A DNA stretch of 59,461 nucleotides. It comes from Cytobacillus massiliigabonensis. Lineage in GTDB: Bacteria; Bacillota; Bacilli; Bacillales; Cytobacillaceae. The notes under the pieces were generated by a model. It saw only the letters and a list, made by a program, of their open reading frames with translations. It was not told the origin of the DNA and did no database searches. The stretch lies in the NCBI RefSeq assembly GCF_900199725.1, contig NZ_LT904903.1, positions 404,708 to 464,168 of the forward strand, read 5' to 3'. This document shows, in pieces, positions 37,561 through 46,829 of this stretch. Numbering within the stretch: the stretch's first letter is position 1; each line of letters opens with the position of its first letter. A program made the translations under genes and the position numbers.

Positions 37561-37594
37561 CATAAATTTATCGCAAATACTAAAAAGTATCGTG

Positions 37595-37600
37595 TATAAT
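37595..37600 (+). promoter_or_regulatory. Likely -10 of the cobalamin operon
   Basis: A perfect TATAAT stands about 40 bp before the riboswitch core. The -35 region (TCGCAA or nearby) is poor. An AATACT-AAAA-AGTAT inverted repeat overlaps the spacer. Confidence 0.5.
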
Positions 37601-37635
37601 CGGAATTAGCGGAAAATTATATATAAATTTAAAGA

Positions 37636-37835
37636 TAGGTGTCTTTCAATGAATTGAAGACTTAAAAGGGAAGTTGGTGTAATTCCAACGCGGTCCCGCC
37701 ACTGTAAATGGGAGCTACTGCAATTGCCACTGTACGAGCATGTATGGGAAGGCGCAGAAAAGCAATGACCATGAGCCAGGAGACCTGCCTGATCTTTTAC
37801 ACCACGCCCTACGAGGATAGGAGGTGTTTGACTGG
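37636..37835 (+). ncRNA. Cobalamin (B12) riboswitch
   Basis: Hallmarks are in order: AGGTG with TCTTT near 37637, AAGGGAA, the TGTAATTCCAAC hairpin, GCGGTCCCGCCACTGTAA and the B12 box AGCCAGGAGACCTGCC (about 37773-37788). It binds adenosylcobalamin and switches off downstream genes. The expression platform is the terminator hairpin at 37867-37900 just before btuF. Boundaries are approximate. Confidence 0.96.
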
Positions 37836-37866
37836 ACTCATACCTCTTTTGAAGATATGCCTTTTC

Positions 37867-37900
37867 AAACATCTCCATATCAATTGTGGAGATGTTTTTT
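37867..37900 (+). terminator. Riboswitch expression-platform terminator
   Basis: A perfect 11-bp stem AAACATCTCCA / TGGAGATGTTT with a T-run lies between the B12 box and the btuF RBS. It should form when the riboswitch is ligand-bound. Confidence 0.9.
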
Positions 37901-37921
37901 AGTTTTAGGAGGAAAGAGAAA

Positions 37922-38899
37922 ATGAAGAAGCTTTATTCACTATTATTTGCACTCTTGCTGGCAGTTGGTTTGTTAGCTGGGTGTGGAGAAAGTTTAGACA
38001 ATCAAAAGGTAAATGAAAATCCCTCAGGTGAGGAGTCACAAGCAACAAAAGAAGAATCAGCATTTCCAGTTACGATCAAGGATGCGCTTGATAATGAGGT
38101 TGTCATAGAAGAAAAGCCGGAAAGAATTGTTTCCTTGATTCCAAGTAATACGGAGATTACGTTTGGATTAGGATTAGGAGAACAAGTTGTTGGGGTGAAT
38201 GATTACGATAACTACCCTGAGGAAGTAAATGAAATTGAAAAGATTGGCAGCATGGAATTTAATGTAGAGAAAATTATTTCTCTAAAACCGAATCTTGTCC
38301 TCGCGCATGCTTCAAGTGCACACAATTCGGTTGAGGGTCTCCAGCAGCTTAGAGATGCTGGGATTACGGTACTAGTTGTGAATGATGCGATGAACTTCGA
38401 TGAAGTGTATCAATCAATTGAAATGATCGGGAAAGCAAATGGCGTAGAAGATAAGGCAGAAGCAATTGTTGCCGAGATGAAGGGTAACCTTGAAGATATT
38501 AAGGCAAAAGCACAGGAAATTAAAGCAGAGGATCAGAAAACTGTATTTGTTGAAGTATCACCTGCTCCACAAATTTATACACCTGGGAAAAATACGTTCA
38601 TGGATGAAATGCTGCAAATCATCAATGCAAAGAATATTGTAACAGAAGATGACTGGCTGCAAATGGATCCAGAAGCCATTATTGAAAGAAATCCGGATGT
38701 AATCATCACAACTCACGGATATTATACAGAAGACCCGGTTGGAAATGTAACTAGCAGAGATGGCTGGCAGGATATCACTGCTGTTAAGAATAAGCAAGTG
38801 GTGAATGTAGACAATGATAGGGTTACCCGCACAGGCCCAAGGCTTGTTGAAGGAGTAGAGGAACTTGCAAAAGCTATTTACCCTGAAGTATTTAAATAA
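37922..38899 (+). CDS. btuF: Cobalamin-binding lipoprotein BtuF
   Basis: A 325-residue lipoprotein with lipobox LAGC (Cys about 21), an acidic linker, and a PBP class III fold (RIVSLIPSNTEITFGLGLGEQVVGV). It captures corrinoids for BtuCD. RBS AGGAGG lies about 10 nt before the ATG; the start inside the terminator at 37886 is not used. It is the first gene under B12-riboswitch control, and its 3' end overlaps btuC by 35 bp. Confidence 0.93.
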   Translation: MKKLYSLLFALLLAVGLLAGCGESLDNQKVNENPSGEESQATKEESAFPVTIKDALDNEVVIEEKPERIVSLIPSNTEITFGLGLGEQVVGVNDYDNYPEEVNEIEKIGSMEFNVEKIISLKPNLVLAHASSAHNSVEGLQQLRDAGITVLVVNDAMNFDEVYQSIEMIGKANGVEDKAEAIVAEMKGNLEDIKAKAQEIKAEDQKTVFVEVSPAPQIYTPGKNTFMDEMLQIINAKNIVTEDDWLQMDPEAIIERNPDVIITTHGYYTEDPVGNVTSRDGWQDITAVKNKQVVNVDNDRVTRTGPRLVEGVEELAKAIYPEVFK

Positions 38900-39923
38900 T
38901 AAATTTGCTGCCTATTTAATTGCAGCAGCTTTTCTATTCATTGCGATGCTTCTTGGGATATCAATAGGAACGGTTTCCGTTCCGGTGATGGACATTATTA
39001 AAATTGTCGGTGCAGAAATTTTTCGTATGTCACCAAATGAAAATATGGATCCGATGTATACGAATATTGTCTTAAATATTCGGCTGCCAAGGGTTATTTT
39101 AGCAGGGTTAGTTGGGGCGTCTCTCGCAATTGCGGGAGCCGCCTTTCAAGGTTTATTAAGGAACCCTCTTGCAGATCCTTATACATTAGGTGTTTCCTCT
39201 GGAGCATCAGTTGGTGCGGTATTGACATTATTCTTTAGTATCTCCATTCCTGTTGCAGGCATGTTTACTTTGCCGTTATTCAGTATTCTCTTCGCATTTA
39301 TTACTATTTTTCTGGTATTAATTTTTGCACGGCAAATTGACCGTTCGATGAAAGTGGAAACAATCATTCTAACCGGTATTATATTTAGTTCCTTTTTAGG
39401 ATCGCTTATTTCACTTATGATTGCGCTTACGGGTGAGGAATTAAGACAAATTATCAGCTGGCTGCTAGGCAGTGTTTCAATGAGAGGCTGGACATATATT
39501 AAAATTATCTTTCCTTTCTTTATCATTGGTTCGATTCTTTTGCTCATAAACAGCAGGGAATTGAATGCGATGTCATTTGGGGAAGAGAGAGCTCAGCATA
39601 TCGGGGTAAATGTCCAAAAAAGAAAAATGATTATATTAATTGCGGGTTCTATATTAACAGGTGCTGCTGTAGCCGTTTCAGGAACAATTGGGTTTGTTGG
39701 GCTTGTTATTCCGCATTTAACAAGACTGTTATGGGGACCCGACCATAGGCATTTATTGCCGCTCTCCATTCTAACAGGGGGAGGGTTTCTCATTTTGGCT
39801 GATCTTGTGGCCCGTACGATCATTTCTCCTGCTGAACTGCCAATTGGGGTAATTACAGCACTAATTGGCGCACCTGTATTTGGGCTTATATTAATGAATA
39901 GAAGAAAGGAAAGAAGAGGGTAG
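38865..39923 (+). CDS. btuC: Corrinoid ABC transporter permease BtuC
   Basis: A 352-residue FecCD-type permease with about ten TM segments, including NPLADPYTLGVSSGASVGAV and GFVGLVIPHLTRLLWG motifs. The start is TTG inside btuF, with AAGGAG 11 nt before it; the long overlap suggests translational coupling. It partners with BtuF and the BtuD domain of the next gene. Confidence 0.93.
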   Translation: MQKLFTLKYLNNKFAAYLIAAAFLFIAMLLGISIGTVSVPVMDIIKIVGAEIFRMSPNENMDPMYTNIVLNIRLPRVILAGLVGASLAIAGAAFQGLLRNPLADPYTLGVSSGASVGAVLTLFFSISIPVAGMFTLPLFSILFAFITIFLVLIFARQIDRSMKVETIILTGIIFSSFLGSLISLMIALTGEELRQIISWLLGSVSMRGWTYIKIIFPFFIIGSILLLINSRELNAMSFGEERAQHIGVNVQKRKMIILIAGSILTGAAVAVSGTIGFVGLVIPHLTRLLWGPDHRHLLPLSILTGGGFLILADLVARTIISPAELPIGVITALIGAPVFGLILMNRRKERRG

Positions 39924-41396
39924 ATGATGCTAAGTGTACAGCAATTAACAGGCGGATATTCAAGTGATTCAGTCTTGAAAAATGTCTCCTTTGAATTGGA
40001 ACGGGGAGAATTGTTTGGAATCCTAGGACCTAATGGAAGCGGGAAAACAACTTTGCTTAAAATGCTAAGCGGGATACTGCCTTTTTCCAAAGGAACAATT
40101 TCTTTAAAAGGAATCCCGATTAAGGCGTATACGGCCAAGGAATTAGCAAAGGTCATAGCTGTTCTTCCTCAGCATACATCTCAAAGCTTTTCTTATACTG
40201 TCAAGGAAACGGTTTCGCTTGGCAGGTATGCACATCAAAAGGGCTGGTTTCAAACATGGTCCCCAGATGATGAAAGAATCGTGAGGCAGGTAATGGAACA
40301 AACGGGCATCGCTCATTTTGAAGAGCATCCTATTCATGAGTTATCAGGCGGGGAAAGGCAGCGGGTTTTTCTTGCTCAGGCACTCGCGCAGGAACCAGAA
40401 ATTTTACTGCTTGATGAACCAACGAATCACCTAGATCTTTCCTTTCAGAAAGAATTGCTTGATTTACTGAAGGAATGGACGAAGGTAAAAGGACTAACCG
40501 TCATTTCCATCTTCCATGACTTAAATTTAGCAGGATTGTATTGTGATCGGCTGCTGCTATTAGAAGAAGGCGAAATTAATATTAACCATATTCCAAATGA
40601 AGTTCTCCGTGAGGAACGAATAAGGAAGGTCTATCAAACAAAAATTCAGAAACAGCCGCATCCAAAAGTACCTGCACCGCAAATGGTCCTGCTCCCAAAA
40701 GAACTATCCGAGGAAAAAGATGACTTTACAATTGATGAATTATTATTAGAAGTATCAGAGGAATATATTGCACTTAAGAGTCCGATTCCGCTTCGAACGA
40801 TGTCTTCTGGAGTTGCGGGATCCGGAACGGGCTGGCATCAACTATTTGTAAATAGGCATGTAAATAAGGATTATGATTGCAGTGACCATCGAAAAGAAAT
40901 GGCAGAGTATTTAATATCTCAAAACTTTGAGCCTGGAGAAACAGTTGGAATGATGACAGCCGTTTACCCCGAGGATGTTTGCTATCAACGCTATCAATCG
41001 GAAAGCTTATCTGTCTTTATTGTTGTGACTGCAGGAGTTGGGAATGCTGTTGATGCAGCACGAAGTGAGGAGCATTCCTTTCAAATGACACCAGGAACAA
41101 TTAATACATGGGTGTTTGTTAATGGGGAATTAACAGAAGAATCCTTCATCCAAAGTATTATGACTGCTACTGAGGCAAAGGCAAAAGCGATGCATGATTT
41201 AGAGGTTATGGATGCTGTAACAGGAACAATTGCTACAGGAACCTCAACGGATAGCATATTAATTGCAGCTACTCAAAATGGGCAGAGACAGGATTATGCA
41301 GGAACGATTACACCGCTAGGAAAATTGATTGGAAAAGGCGTCTATGAATGTACAATGAAAGCTATCCAAAAGTCTAGAAAAAGGAAAAAGAAATGA
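39924..41396 (+). CDS. btuD: BtuD ATPase fused to CbiZ adenosylcobinamide amidohydrolase
   Basis: A 490-residue two-domain protein. Residues 1-250 are a BtuD/FepC ATPase: Walker A GPNGSGKT (35-42), LSGGERQR, LLLDEPTNHLDL. Residues about 275-480 are CbiZ: LRTMSSGVAGSG, MTAVYPEDV, VTAGVGNAVDA, GTINTWVF, TGTSTDSILIA. CbiZ removes the aminopropanol arm from adenosylcobinamide to give adenosylcobyrate, so that incoming corrinoids can be remodelled. B. subtilis YvrA has the same fusion. The stop overlaps cbiB by 4 bp. A second in-frame ATG at 39927 is an equally good start. Confidence 0.93.
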   Translation: MMLSVQQLTGGYSSDSVLKNVSFELERGELFGILGPNGSGKTTLLKMLSGILPFSKGTISLKGIPIKAYTAKELAKVIAVLPQHTSQSFSYTVKETVSLGRYAHQKGWFQTWSPDDERIVRQVMEQTGIAHFEEHPIHELSGGERQRVFLAQALAQEPEILLLDEPTNHLDLSFQKELLDLLKEWTKVKGLTVISIFHDLNLAGLYCDRLLLLEEGEININHIPNEVLREERIRKVYQTKIQKQPHPKVPAPQMVLLPKELSEEKDDFTIDELLLEVSEEYIALKSPIPLRTMSSGVAGSGTGWHQLFVNRHVNKDYDCSDHRKEMAEYLISQNFEPGETVGMMTAVYPEDVCYQRYQSESLSVFIVVTAGVGNAVDAARSEEHSFQMTPGTINTWVFVNGELTEESFIQSIMTATEAKAKAMHDLEVMDAVTGTIATGTSTDSILIAATQNGQRQDYAGTITPLGKLIGKGVYECTMKAIQKSRKRKKK

Positions 41397-42358
41397 TCAC
41401 TTATCATTTATTTGCTATCACATTAGCCTGTTTACTAGATCGAATAATTGGGGATCCAGTGAATTGGCCGCATCCGGTTCGCTGGATCGGTTCTTTGATT
41501 TATAAACTCGAAAAAAGCTGGAATAAGGGAACATCACGAAGAAGGAAAGGAATCAGCATGCTGCTGATAGTTCTGCTTGTTGTTGGCGGAGTCTCCCTTC
41601 TAATCGTTTGTTTTTGTTATTTGGTTCATCCGCTTGCTGGAATCGTGGCAGAAGGAATTTTAATCTCTGCTGCTATCGCACAGAAAAGCTTGAAAGAGGC
41701 TGCTCTTTCCGTCTATGCTCCTCTAAAAAAAGGAGATATGGAAGAGGCAAGACTCAAGCTGTCATATATTGTCGGAAGAGATACAGAAACTCTAGATGAG
41801 CCTGAAATCGTAAGGGGAGCAATTGAAACTGTCGCTGAGAATACAAGTGACGGGATTACAGCACCATTATTCTGGGCATTGATTGGCGGGGCACCTTTTG
41901 CATTAATGTACCGGGCAATTAATACATGTGACTCCATCGTTGGCTATCGAAATGAAAAGTACCAAGAATTTGGCTGGGCTTCGGCGCGCTTAGATGATAC
42001 AGTGAATTGGATTCCGAGCAGAATCACTTCCATCTGTATGCTTGCCAGCAATCAACCTGAACATATGAATGTCAGAGAGGCATGGAAAATTGTCTGGCGT
42101 GATGCGAAAAGGCATCCAAGTCCGAATAGCGGCTGGGGAGAAGCAGCTGTTGCGGCAATCCTTGGCATTCAGTTAGGAGGCATTAATTATTATAAAGGGA
42201 TTGTCTCTAACCGGGCAAAGATGGGTGACCCTCTTGTTCGTTTAGAAAAGAATCATATTCTTAAAGCGAATACAATTGTTGCACGCACGGTTCCTATTTT
42301 TCTAATACTTTTATGGGTAGGAGGGATGCTTATTGAAATGGCCTGCACATGGGGCTAA
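41393..42358 (+). CDS. cbiB: Adenosylcobinamide-phosphate synthase CbiB
   Basis: A 321-residue membrane enzyme that attaches (R)-1-aminopropan-2-ol phosphate to adenosylcobyrate, rebuilding what CbiZ removes. DRIIGDPVNWPHPVRWIG at the start and ETVAENTSDGITAPLFWALIGG, YRAINTCDS and RHPSPNSGWGEAAVA (here KRHPSPNSG) are diagnostic. It overlaps both neighbours (4 bp with btuD-cbiZ, 26 bp with cobD). Confidence 0.96.
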   Translation: MITYHLFAITLACLLDRIIGDPVNWPHPVRWIGSLIYKLEKSWNKGTSRRRKGISMLLIVLLVVGGVSLLIVCFCYLVHPLAGIVAEGILISAAIAQKSLKEAALSVYAPLKKGDMEEARLKLSYIVGRDTETLDEPEIVRGAIETVAENTSDGITAPLFWALIGGAPFALMYRAINTCDSIVGYRNEKYQEFGWASARLDDTVNWIPSRITSICMLASNQPEHMNVREAWKIVWRDAKRHPSPNSGWGEAAVAAILGIQLGGINYYKGIVSNRAKMGDPLVRLEKNHILKANTIVARTVPIFLILLWVGGMLIEMACTWG

Positions 42359-43409
42359 CCCGCAATATTTATTTGAAGCATTACAAATATCGATGCCTGA
42401 CCAAAAGATAGATTTCAGTGCAAATATTAATCCTCTTGGACCGCCGGGGATTTTGAAAGAAAACTGGCATCAGCTTTTTGATGTTATTAGTGAATATCCT
42501 GATCCTAAAGGAAATCAATTAAAGAAAAAGCTTGCTAGAAATGAAGGAATCGATGAATGCCAGTTGCTGATCGGTAATGGAGGCGCGGAAATCATCTCAC
42601 TAATCGGAAGAATGCTGGCTGGGAAAAGAGTCGTGATCGTTCAGCCTGCTTTTTCGGAATATGAGGAAGCATGCCGAATCAATGGCTGTTCTATTGACTA
42701 TTACCAATTGGAACCTGATAGCTGGGAGTGGCAGGAAGGAATAACTGCTAAATTGAAAAAGGCGGATGCTTTATTTTTCTGCAATCCGAGCAATCCAACG
42801 GGTGTTTTTTATCCGAGAACGCTGGTGCTTGATTTAATTAAAGCTTGTGAGAAAAATGACTGTCTTATGATTGTAGATGAAGCTTTTTATGATTTTCTTA
42901 TTGACTATGAATCCATCGTTCCTTACATAGGTCCCTACCCTAACCTGCTTATTATTCGATCAATGACAAAAATGTTTGCGATTCCCGGATTACGACTTGG
43001 CTATTTAATAGCAGCTCCGCCAGTGATTGAGAAGCTGTCGGATCTTCAGCCTCAATGGAGCATAAATGCGCTGGCGCTAAAGGCTGGTGAATGGTGTCTT
43101 GAAAGTGAATCGCATATGAGTAAAACGAGAGGTATGATCAAACAAGAGCGTAAGCGTCTTTTCGCATTTTATAAAGAAAATGGGTTTCTATTTTCTCCTT
43201 CCCAAATTAATTTTTACTTGCTTAAGGATCCTGCATTAAAGGATCAGCTGCCGCTGTTTCAATTTTTAATTGAGAGAGGCATCATTCCAAGGCACACAAT
43301 GAACTTTCCAGGTCTTAGAGGCGAGTGGCTAAGGTTTGCGATTAAGGGTTCTGAAGACAATAGCCGATTGATGGGGGCGATTGAAGAATGGCGAAGCAGT
43401 CATCTTTAA
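42333..43409 (+). CDS. cobD: L-threonine-O-3-phosphate decarboxylase CobD
   Basis: A 358-residue fold-type I PLP aminotransferase-like enzyme that makes (R)-1-aminopropan-2-ol phosphate for CbiB. FSANINPLGPP near the N-terminus, FCNPSNPTG, IVDEAFYDF and the PLP lysine in SMTKMFAIPGLRLGY are present. The start is TTG with GGAGGG 8 nt upstream, inside cbiB. The L-threonine kinase that supplies its substrate (PduX type) is not visible in the operon. Confidence 0.94.
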   Translation: MKWPAHGANPQYLFEALQISMPDQKIDFSANINPLGPPGILKENWHQLFDVISEYPDPKGNQLKKKLARNEGIDECQLLIGNGGAEIISLIGRMLAGKRVVIVQPAFSEYEEACRINGCSIDYYQLEPDSWEWQEGITAKLKKADALFFCNPSNPTGVFYPRTLVLDLIKACEKNDCLMIVDEAFYDFLIDYESIVPYIGPYPNLLIIRSMTKMFAIPGLRLGYLIAAPPVIEKLSDLQPQWSINALALKAGEWCLESESHMSKTRGMIKQERKRLFAFYKENGFLFSPSQINFYLLKDPALKDQLPLFQFLIERGIIPRHTMNFPGLRGEWLRFAIKGSEDNSRLMGAIEEWRSSHL

Positions 43410-44050
43410 TCTTCATAAGCGGTGGCGTTCGGAGCGGAAAAAGCAGATTTGCGGAGCGGCTTGCTGCCAATATCGTAAATCAAACTGCGGGAAGTCTCCA
43501 TTATATTGCTGCAGGGCAATCGAGTGATCCTGAGATGGAGAGAAGAATTGCCCGTCATCAAGAGGATCGGTCTAAGAGCGGTTTAAATTGGAAGACATGG
43601 GAGCGGTCAAGGGATCTAAATGGGCTTTCTAGCGTTTTTACTTCTAATGATGTTGTCCTCCTTGATTGTTTAACAACATTGCTGAATAATGAATTTTTTA
43701 CTAACGAAGATCAATGGAAGGGAGCTCTCTTTCAAGATCAAATCTTGTGTTCAATTATCGAAGGAGTAGAGCATATTAGGAAGAGCTGCAGAGTGCTAAT
43801 TGTTGTAAGTAATGAAGTTCTTAATGAAAAGATCAGTAATAATGAGCTTGTTTTTACATATGGAAGAATGCTTGGCAGGCTCCACCAGCGAATAGTAGCA
43901 AGTGCGAACGAGGCATATCTTGTGGAGGCAGGAATTCCGATACGAATGAAAGGAGCAGAGGGACATGAAAGGAGTCATGATTCAAGGGACGGCATCAGAT
44001 GTTGGGAAGAGCCTGATTGCGACAGCGGTTTGCAGGGCCTTTGCCAATGA
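43388..44050 (+). CDS. cobU: Adenosylcobinamide kinase/guanylyltransferase CobU
   Basis: A 220-residue enzyme that phosphorylates and guanylylates adenosylcobinamide. P-loop GGVRSGKS (12-19), the guanylyl-accepting His in RRIARHQ (H57) and the SNEV segment are present. CobU is usually about 190 residues; the last 28 residues here are encoded in a second frame over the start of cobQ (86-bp overlap) and look non-homologous, suggesting loss of an earlier stop. Its start overlaps cobD by 22 bp. Confidence 0.9.
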   Translation: MAKQSSLIFISGGVRSGKSRFAERLAANIVNQTAGSLHYIAAGQSSDPEMERRIARHQEDRSKSGLNWKTWERSRDLNGLSSVFTSNDVVLLDCLTTLLNNEFFTNEDQWKGALFQDQILCSIIEGVEHIRKSCRVLIVVSNEVLNEKISNNELVFTYGRMLGRLHQRIVASANEAYLVEAGIPIRMKGAEGHERSHDSRDGIRCWEEPDCDSGLQGLCQ

Positions 44051-45479
44051 AGGAATTCGGGTGGCACCGTTCAAGTCACAAAATATGTCCAATAACTCCT
44101 ATGTAACCATTGATGGGAAGGAAATTGGGCGAGCACAAGGGATTCAAGCCGAGGCGGCAAAAATAAAAGCGACCGTATGGATGAATCCTATTTTGTTAAA
44201 GCCAAGATCTGATCAGCAATCTGAGGTTGTACTATTCGGCAAAGCAGCTGAAACATTTTCTGGAAGAGGATATCGAGATTTATTCTATGAAAAAGGACTG
44301 AAGGCGATTCAAACCGCCATCCACCACTTAAGTCAGCAATTTGATGTTGTTGTTATGGAAGGTGCAGGGAGCCCAGTAGAGATTAATTTAAAAGAAAAAG
44401 AGCTTGTGAATATGAAGGTCGCACAGATGGCTGATATTCCGGTGATTTTGGTTGCAGATATTGATAGGGGAGGCGTCTTTGCCAGTATTGTTGGTACGCT
44501 GGCTCTCTTAACGGAAGAGGAAAGAACAAGAGTTAAAGGCATTGTCATTAATAAGTTTCGCGGTGACCTTTCGCTGTTCAAGGATGGAGTGCAGTGGCTT
44601 GAGGAAAAAACAGGAATCCCCGTACTTGGAGTAGTCCCTCATATCGACAATCATATGATTGATGGAGAAGATTCTCTATCGATGCCTGCTTCTTCAGGAA
44701 AGATGGAGAGAGGTCTTCTTGATATTGTAATCCTTAAGCCGCCATATATATCCAACTATAGTGATATTGAGCCTTTTTACTGTGAAGATGATGTTTCAAT
44801 CCGCTGGGTAAGCCGTCTTGACGAAATAGGTCATCCAGATGCGGTTATACTGCCAGGGACAAAAAGCACCATTCGGGATTTGCAATTTTTTAAGAACGCT
44901 GGATTTAATGATTGGCTGAACACATTTGGTAGCAGGGGAGGGCATATTGTTGGCATATGCGGCGGGTATCAAATGCTTGGAAAGTTACTAATAGATGATA
45001 AGGGCTCTGATACCGGAGTTGCTGGTTTAAAGGAAATAGGTTTAGGCCTAATCCCAGCAACAACTACTTTTTTAAAAGAGAAGGTTACAGTGAGAGCAGA
45101 GGGAACCTTGCATCCGAGAACAGGCATTCAGCAGCAGATTTCAGGATACGAAATTCACTTAGGTAAAACAAAACTGGATGAAGAGGAAGAAAATCGTTTT
45201 CTCCTATTAAATAATGGCACTGAAGAAGGATATTACGGGAAAGATGGCAAAATCATCGGTACGTACTTGCATCACCTTTTTCATAATGATGAGTGGAGAA
45301 ATAAATGGCTGAATGGACTAAGGCAAGCTAAGGGGCTTCCATTGAAGGGAACCGTTCATATTAGTGAGCTGAAGGATCAAAAGTATGATGAACTGGCCGC
45401 CCACTTAGTGGAACATCTTAATTGGGAAAAGCTGAAGGAGATTATTTTTAGCTGGAGAACTAAAAATGAAATGGATTAA
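43965..45479 (+). CDS. cobQ: Cobyric acid synthase CobQ
   Basis: A 504-residue glutamine amidotransferase that amidates four carboxylates of adenosylcobyrinate a,c-diamide. The N-terminal half is a dethiobiotin-synthetase-like P-loop domain (IQGTASDVGKS; VDIDRGGVFA-type motif VADIDRGGVFAS). The C-terminal half is a class I GATase with nucleophile Cys in GICGGYQMLG and His in GTYLHHLF. ATG 43965 has AAAGGAG 9 nt upstream; ATG 43977 is too near its own RBS. CobB/CbiA is absent, so its substrate must be scavenged. Confidence 0.95.
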   Translation: MKGVMIQGTASDVGKSLIATAVCRAFANEGIRVAPFKSQNMSNNSYVTIDGKEIGRAQGIQAEAAKIKATVWMNPILLKPRSDQQSEVVLFGKAAETFSGRGYRDLFYEKGLKAIQTAIHHLSQQFDVVVMEGAGSPVEINLKEKELVNMKVAQMADIPVILVADIDRGGVFASIVGTLALLTEEERTRVKGIVINKFRGDLSLFKDGVQWLEEKTGIPVLGVVPHIDNHMIDGEDSLSMPASSGKMERGLLDIVILKPPYISNYSDIEPFYCEDDVSIRWVSRLDEIGHPDAVILPGTKSTIRDLQFFKNAGFNDWLNTFGSRGGHIVGICGGYQMLGKLLIDDKGSDTGVAGLKEIGLGLIPATTTFLKEKVTVRAEGTLHPRTGIQQQISGYEIHLGKTKLDEEEENRFLLLNNGTEEGYYGKDGKIIGTYLHHLFHNDEWRNKWLNGLRQAKGLPLKGTVHISELKDQKYDELAAHLVEHLNWEKLKEIIFSWRTKNEMD

Positions 45480-46254
45480 AGGATTATTAATTAATTTTCA
45501 GTTTTTCACCTCCATTCCTGTTCCAATCGAGCTGCCCATGGATAAGGATCATCTTGAAAAAGCGATTAAGACCTTTCCGCTGCTAGGTTTGATACAAGGC
45601 GGAATTTATGCATTTTTGTTTTTCGCGATTATTCATTGGACGCCGTTTTCTGTTTTAACTGCAGCTATGGTGCTTTGGCTTGCAGGAATCATTACCACCG
45701 GAGGAATTCATCTTGATGGCTGGATGGATACGAGCGATGCTTTTTTTTCATATAGAGATCGGGAGAAAAGGCTAGAAATTATGAAGGACCCGCGAACAGG
45801 CGCATTTGGTGTCCTTTCTGTCATTGTTTTGCTCGCCGCCAAGTTTTTCTTTATGAATGAAATTGCGCAGCAGGCTCTTCCTGCAACGTATCTTTTCATT
45901 GTAACAATCCCTTTTTTTAGCAAAATGGTGATGGGTGTTTTACTTTTAAAGGTAAAAGCAGCTAAAAAAGAAGGGTTAGGTACATTGTTTAAAAATGCAT
46001 CGAATAAAAGAACACTTGTCATTTATCCGATTTATATCATTCTTCTTGCTGCAGCAGGCATAGTATTCAATCAACTTTTATTCGGAATGATTGTTTTCAT
46101 GATTGTATCGACACTGTTCCTGTTCATTCTTTCTAAGAAAATTATCAGCTGGTTTGGCGGCATGACAGGGGATGTGCTTGGTGCGAGTGTAGAAGGGATG
46201 GAGCTTGTGCTATGGATGACACTGTGGCTATTGCATTATTTCGCCATGGGCTGA
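45466..46254 (+). CDS. cobS: Adenosylcobalamin-5'-phosphate synthase CobS
   Basis: A 262-residue membrane enzyme that joins adenosyl-GDP-cobinamide with alpha-ribazole phosphate (or alpha-ribazole). NFQFFTSIPVP opens the protein, and GGIHLDGWMDTSDAFFSYRDREKRLEIMKDPRTGAFG (given here as the conserved D-rich stretch about 80-115) is the catalytic signature. It overlaps cobQ by 14 bp and cobC by 43 bp. Confidence 0.95.
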   Translation: MKWIKGLLINFQFFTSIPVPIELPMDKDHLEKAIKTFPLLGLIQGGIYAFLFFAIIHWTPFSVLTAAMVLWLAGIITTGGIHLDGWMDTSDAFFSYRDREKRLEIMKDPRTGAFGVLSVIVLLAAKFFFMNEIAQQALPATYLFIVTIPFFSKMVMGVLLLKVKAAKKEGLGTLFKNASNKRTLVIYPIYIILLAAAGIVFNQLLFGMIVFMIVSTLFLFILSKKIISWFGGMTGDVLGASVEGMELVLWMTLWLLHYFAMG

Positions 46255-46829
46255 CGGAAGCAAATAAACGTCATGCCTATCTTGGATGGACAGATTCACC
46301 GCTTTGCCTAATAGAAAAAGAGAAACTGGTTTGCCGGGCAGAAAACTATGAGCTTATGTTTTCTAGTGATTTGAACAGATGTCTTAAAACAGCAGAGATC
46401 CTTTTCCCAACCTGTTACCCCGTTCAATTAGCCGAACTGAGAGAGATGAATTTTGGAGAATGGGAAGGGAAGACCTATGATGATTTAAAGGATGATTCCT
46501 ATTATCAGAAGTGGCTTGATGCTCCGTTTACAATTAAACCGCCTAAAGGAGAGTCCTTTGCAGAATTTTCTCAGAGAGTGGAAAGTGGCTGGGAAAAGGC
46601 AGTTAAAAGAATAATGGAAGAGAATATTCATAGAGCTGCTGTTATCACACATGGAGGGGTTATTCGCTATTATTTAACAAAGAATGCTTCTTATGTGAAG
46701 GACTTTTGGGAGTGGAATATTCCACATGGGAAAGGATACGAACTGATTTGGACACGGGATGGATTAAGGAGGGGTGAGCGATGCATTTTGTTACAGGAGG
46801 TGCCTTTAATGGCAAGTCCAAATGGGTGA
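46212..46829 (+). CDS. cobC: Histidine phosphatase, probable alpha-ribazole phosphatase CobC
   Basis: A 205-residue phosphoglycerate mutase-like enzyme. The phospho-His motif is LFRHGLTEANK, with the second His in VITHGGVIRYY. In this context it should dephosphorylate adenosylcobalamin-5'-phosphate or alpha-ribazole phosphate. It overlaps cobS by 43 bp and the next gene by 49 bp. RBS GGAG lies 8 nt upstream. A second histidine phosphatase ends the operon, so assignment of which is CobC rests on its position next to cobS. Confidence 0.82.
   Translation: MDDTVAIALFRHGLTEANKRHAYLGWTDSPLCLIEKEKLVCRAENYELMFSSDLNRCLKTAEILFPTCYPVQLAELREMNFGEWEGKTYDDLKDDSYYQKWLDAPFTIKPPKGESFAEFSQRVESGWEKAVKRIMEENIHRAAVITHGGVIRYYLTKNASYVKDFWEWNIPHGKGYELIWTRDGLRRGERCILLQEVPLMASPNG

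Noticed and set aside
37708..37902. 64-codon frame over the B12 riboswitch
   Set aside because: It overlaps the B12 box and terminator; RNA structure explains the sequence.
39593..40156. 187-codon minus-strand frame over btuC and btuD
   Set aside because: It lies wholly over two well-supported plus-strand genes with family motifs, and has no RBS or family match.
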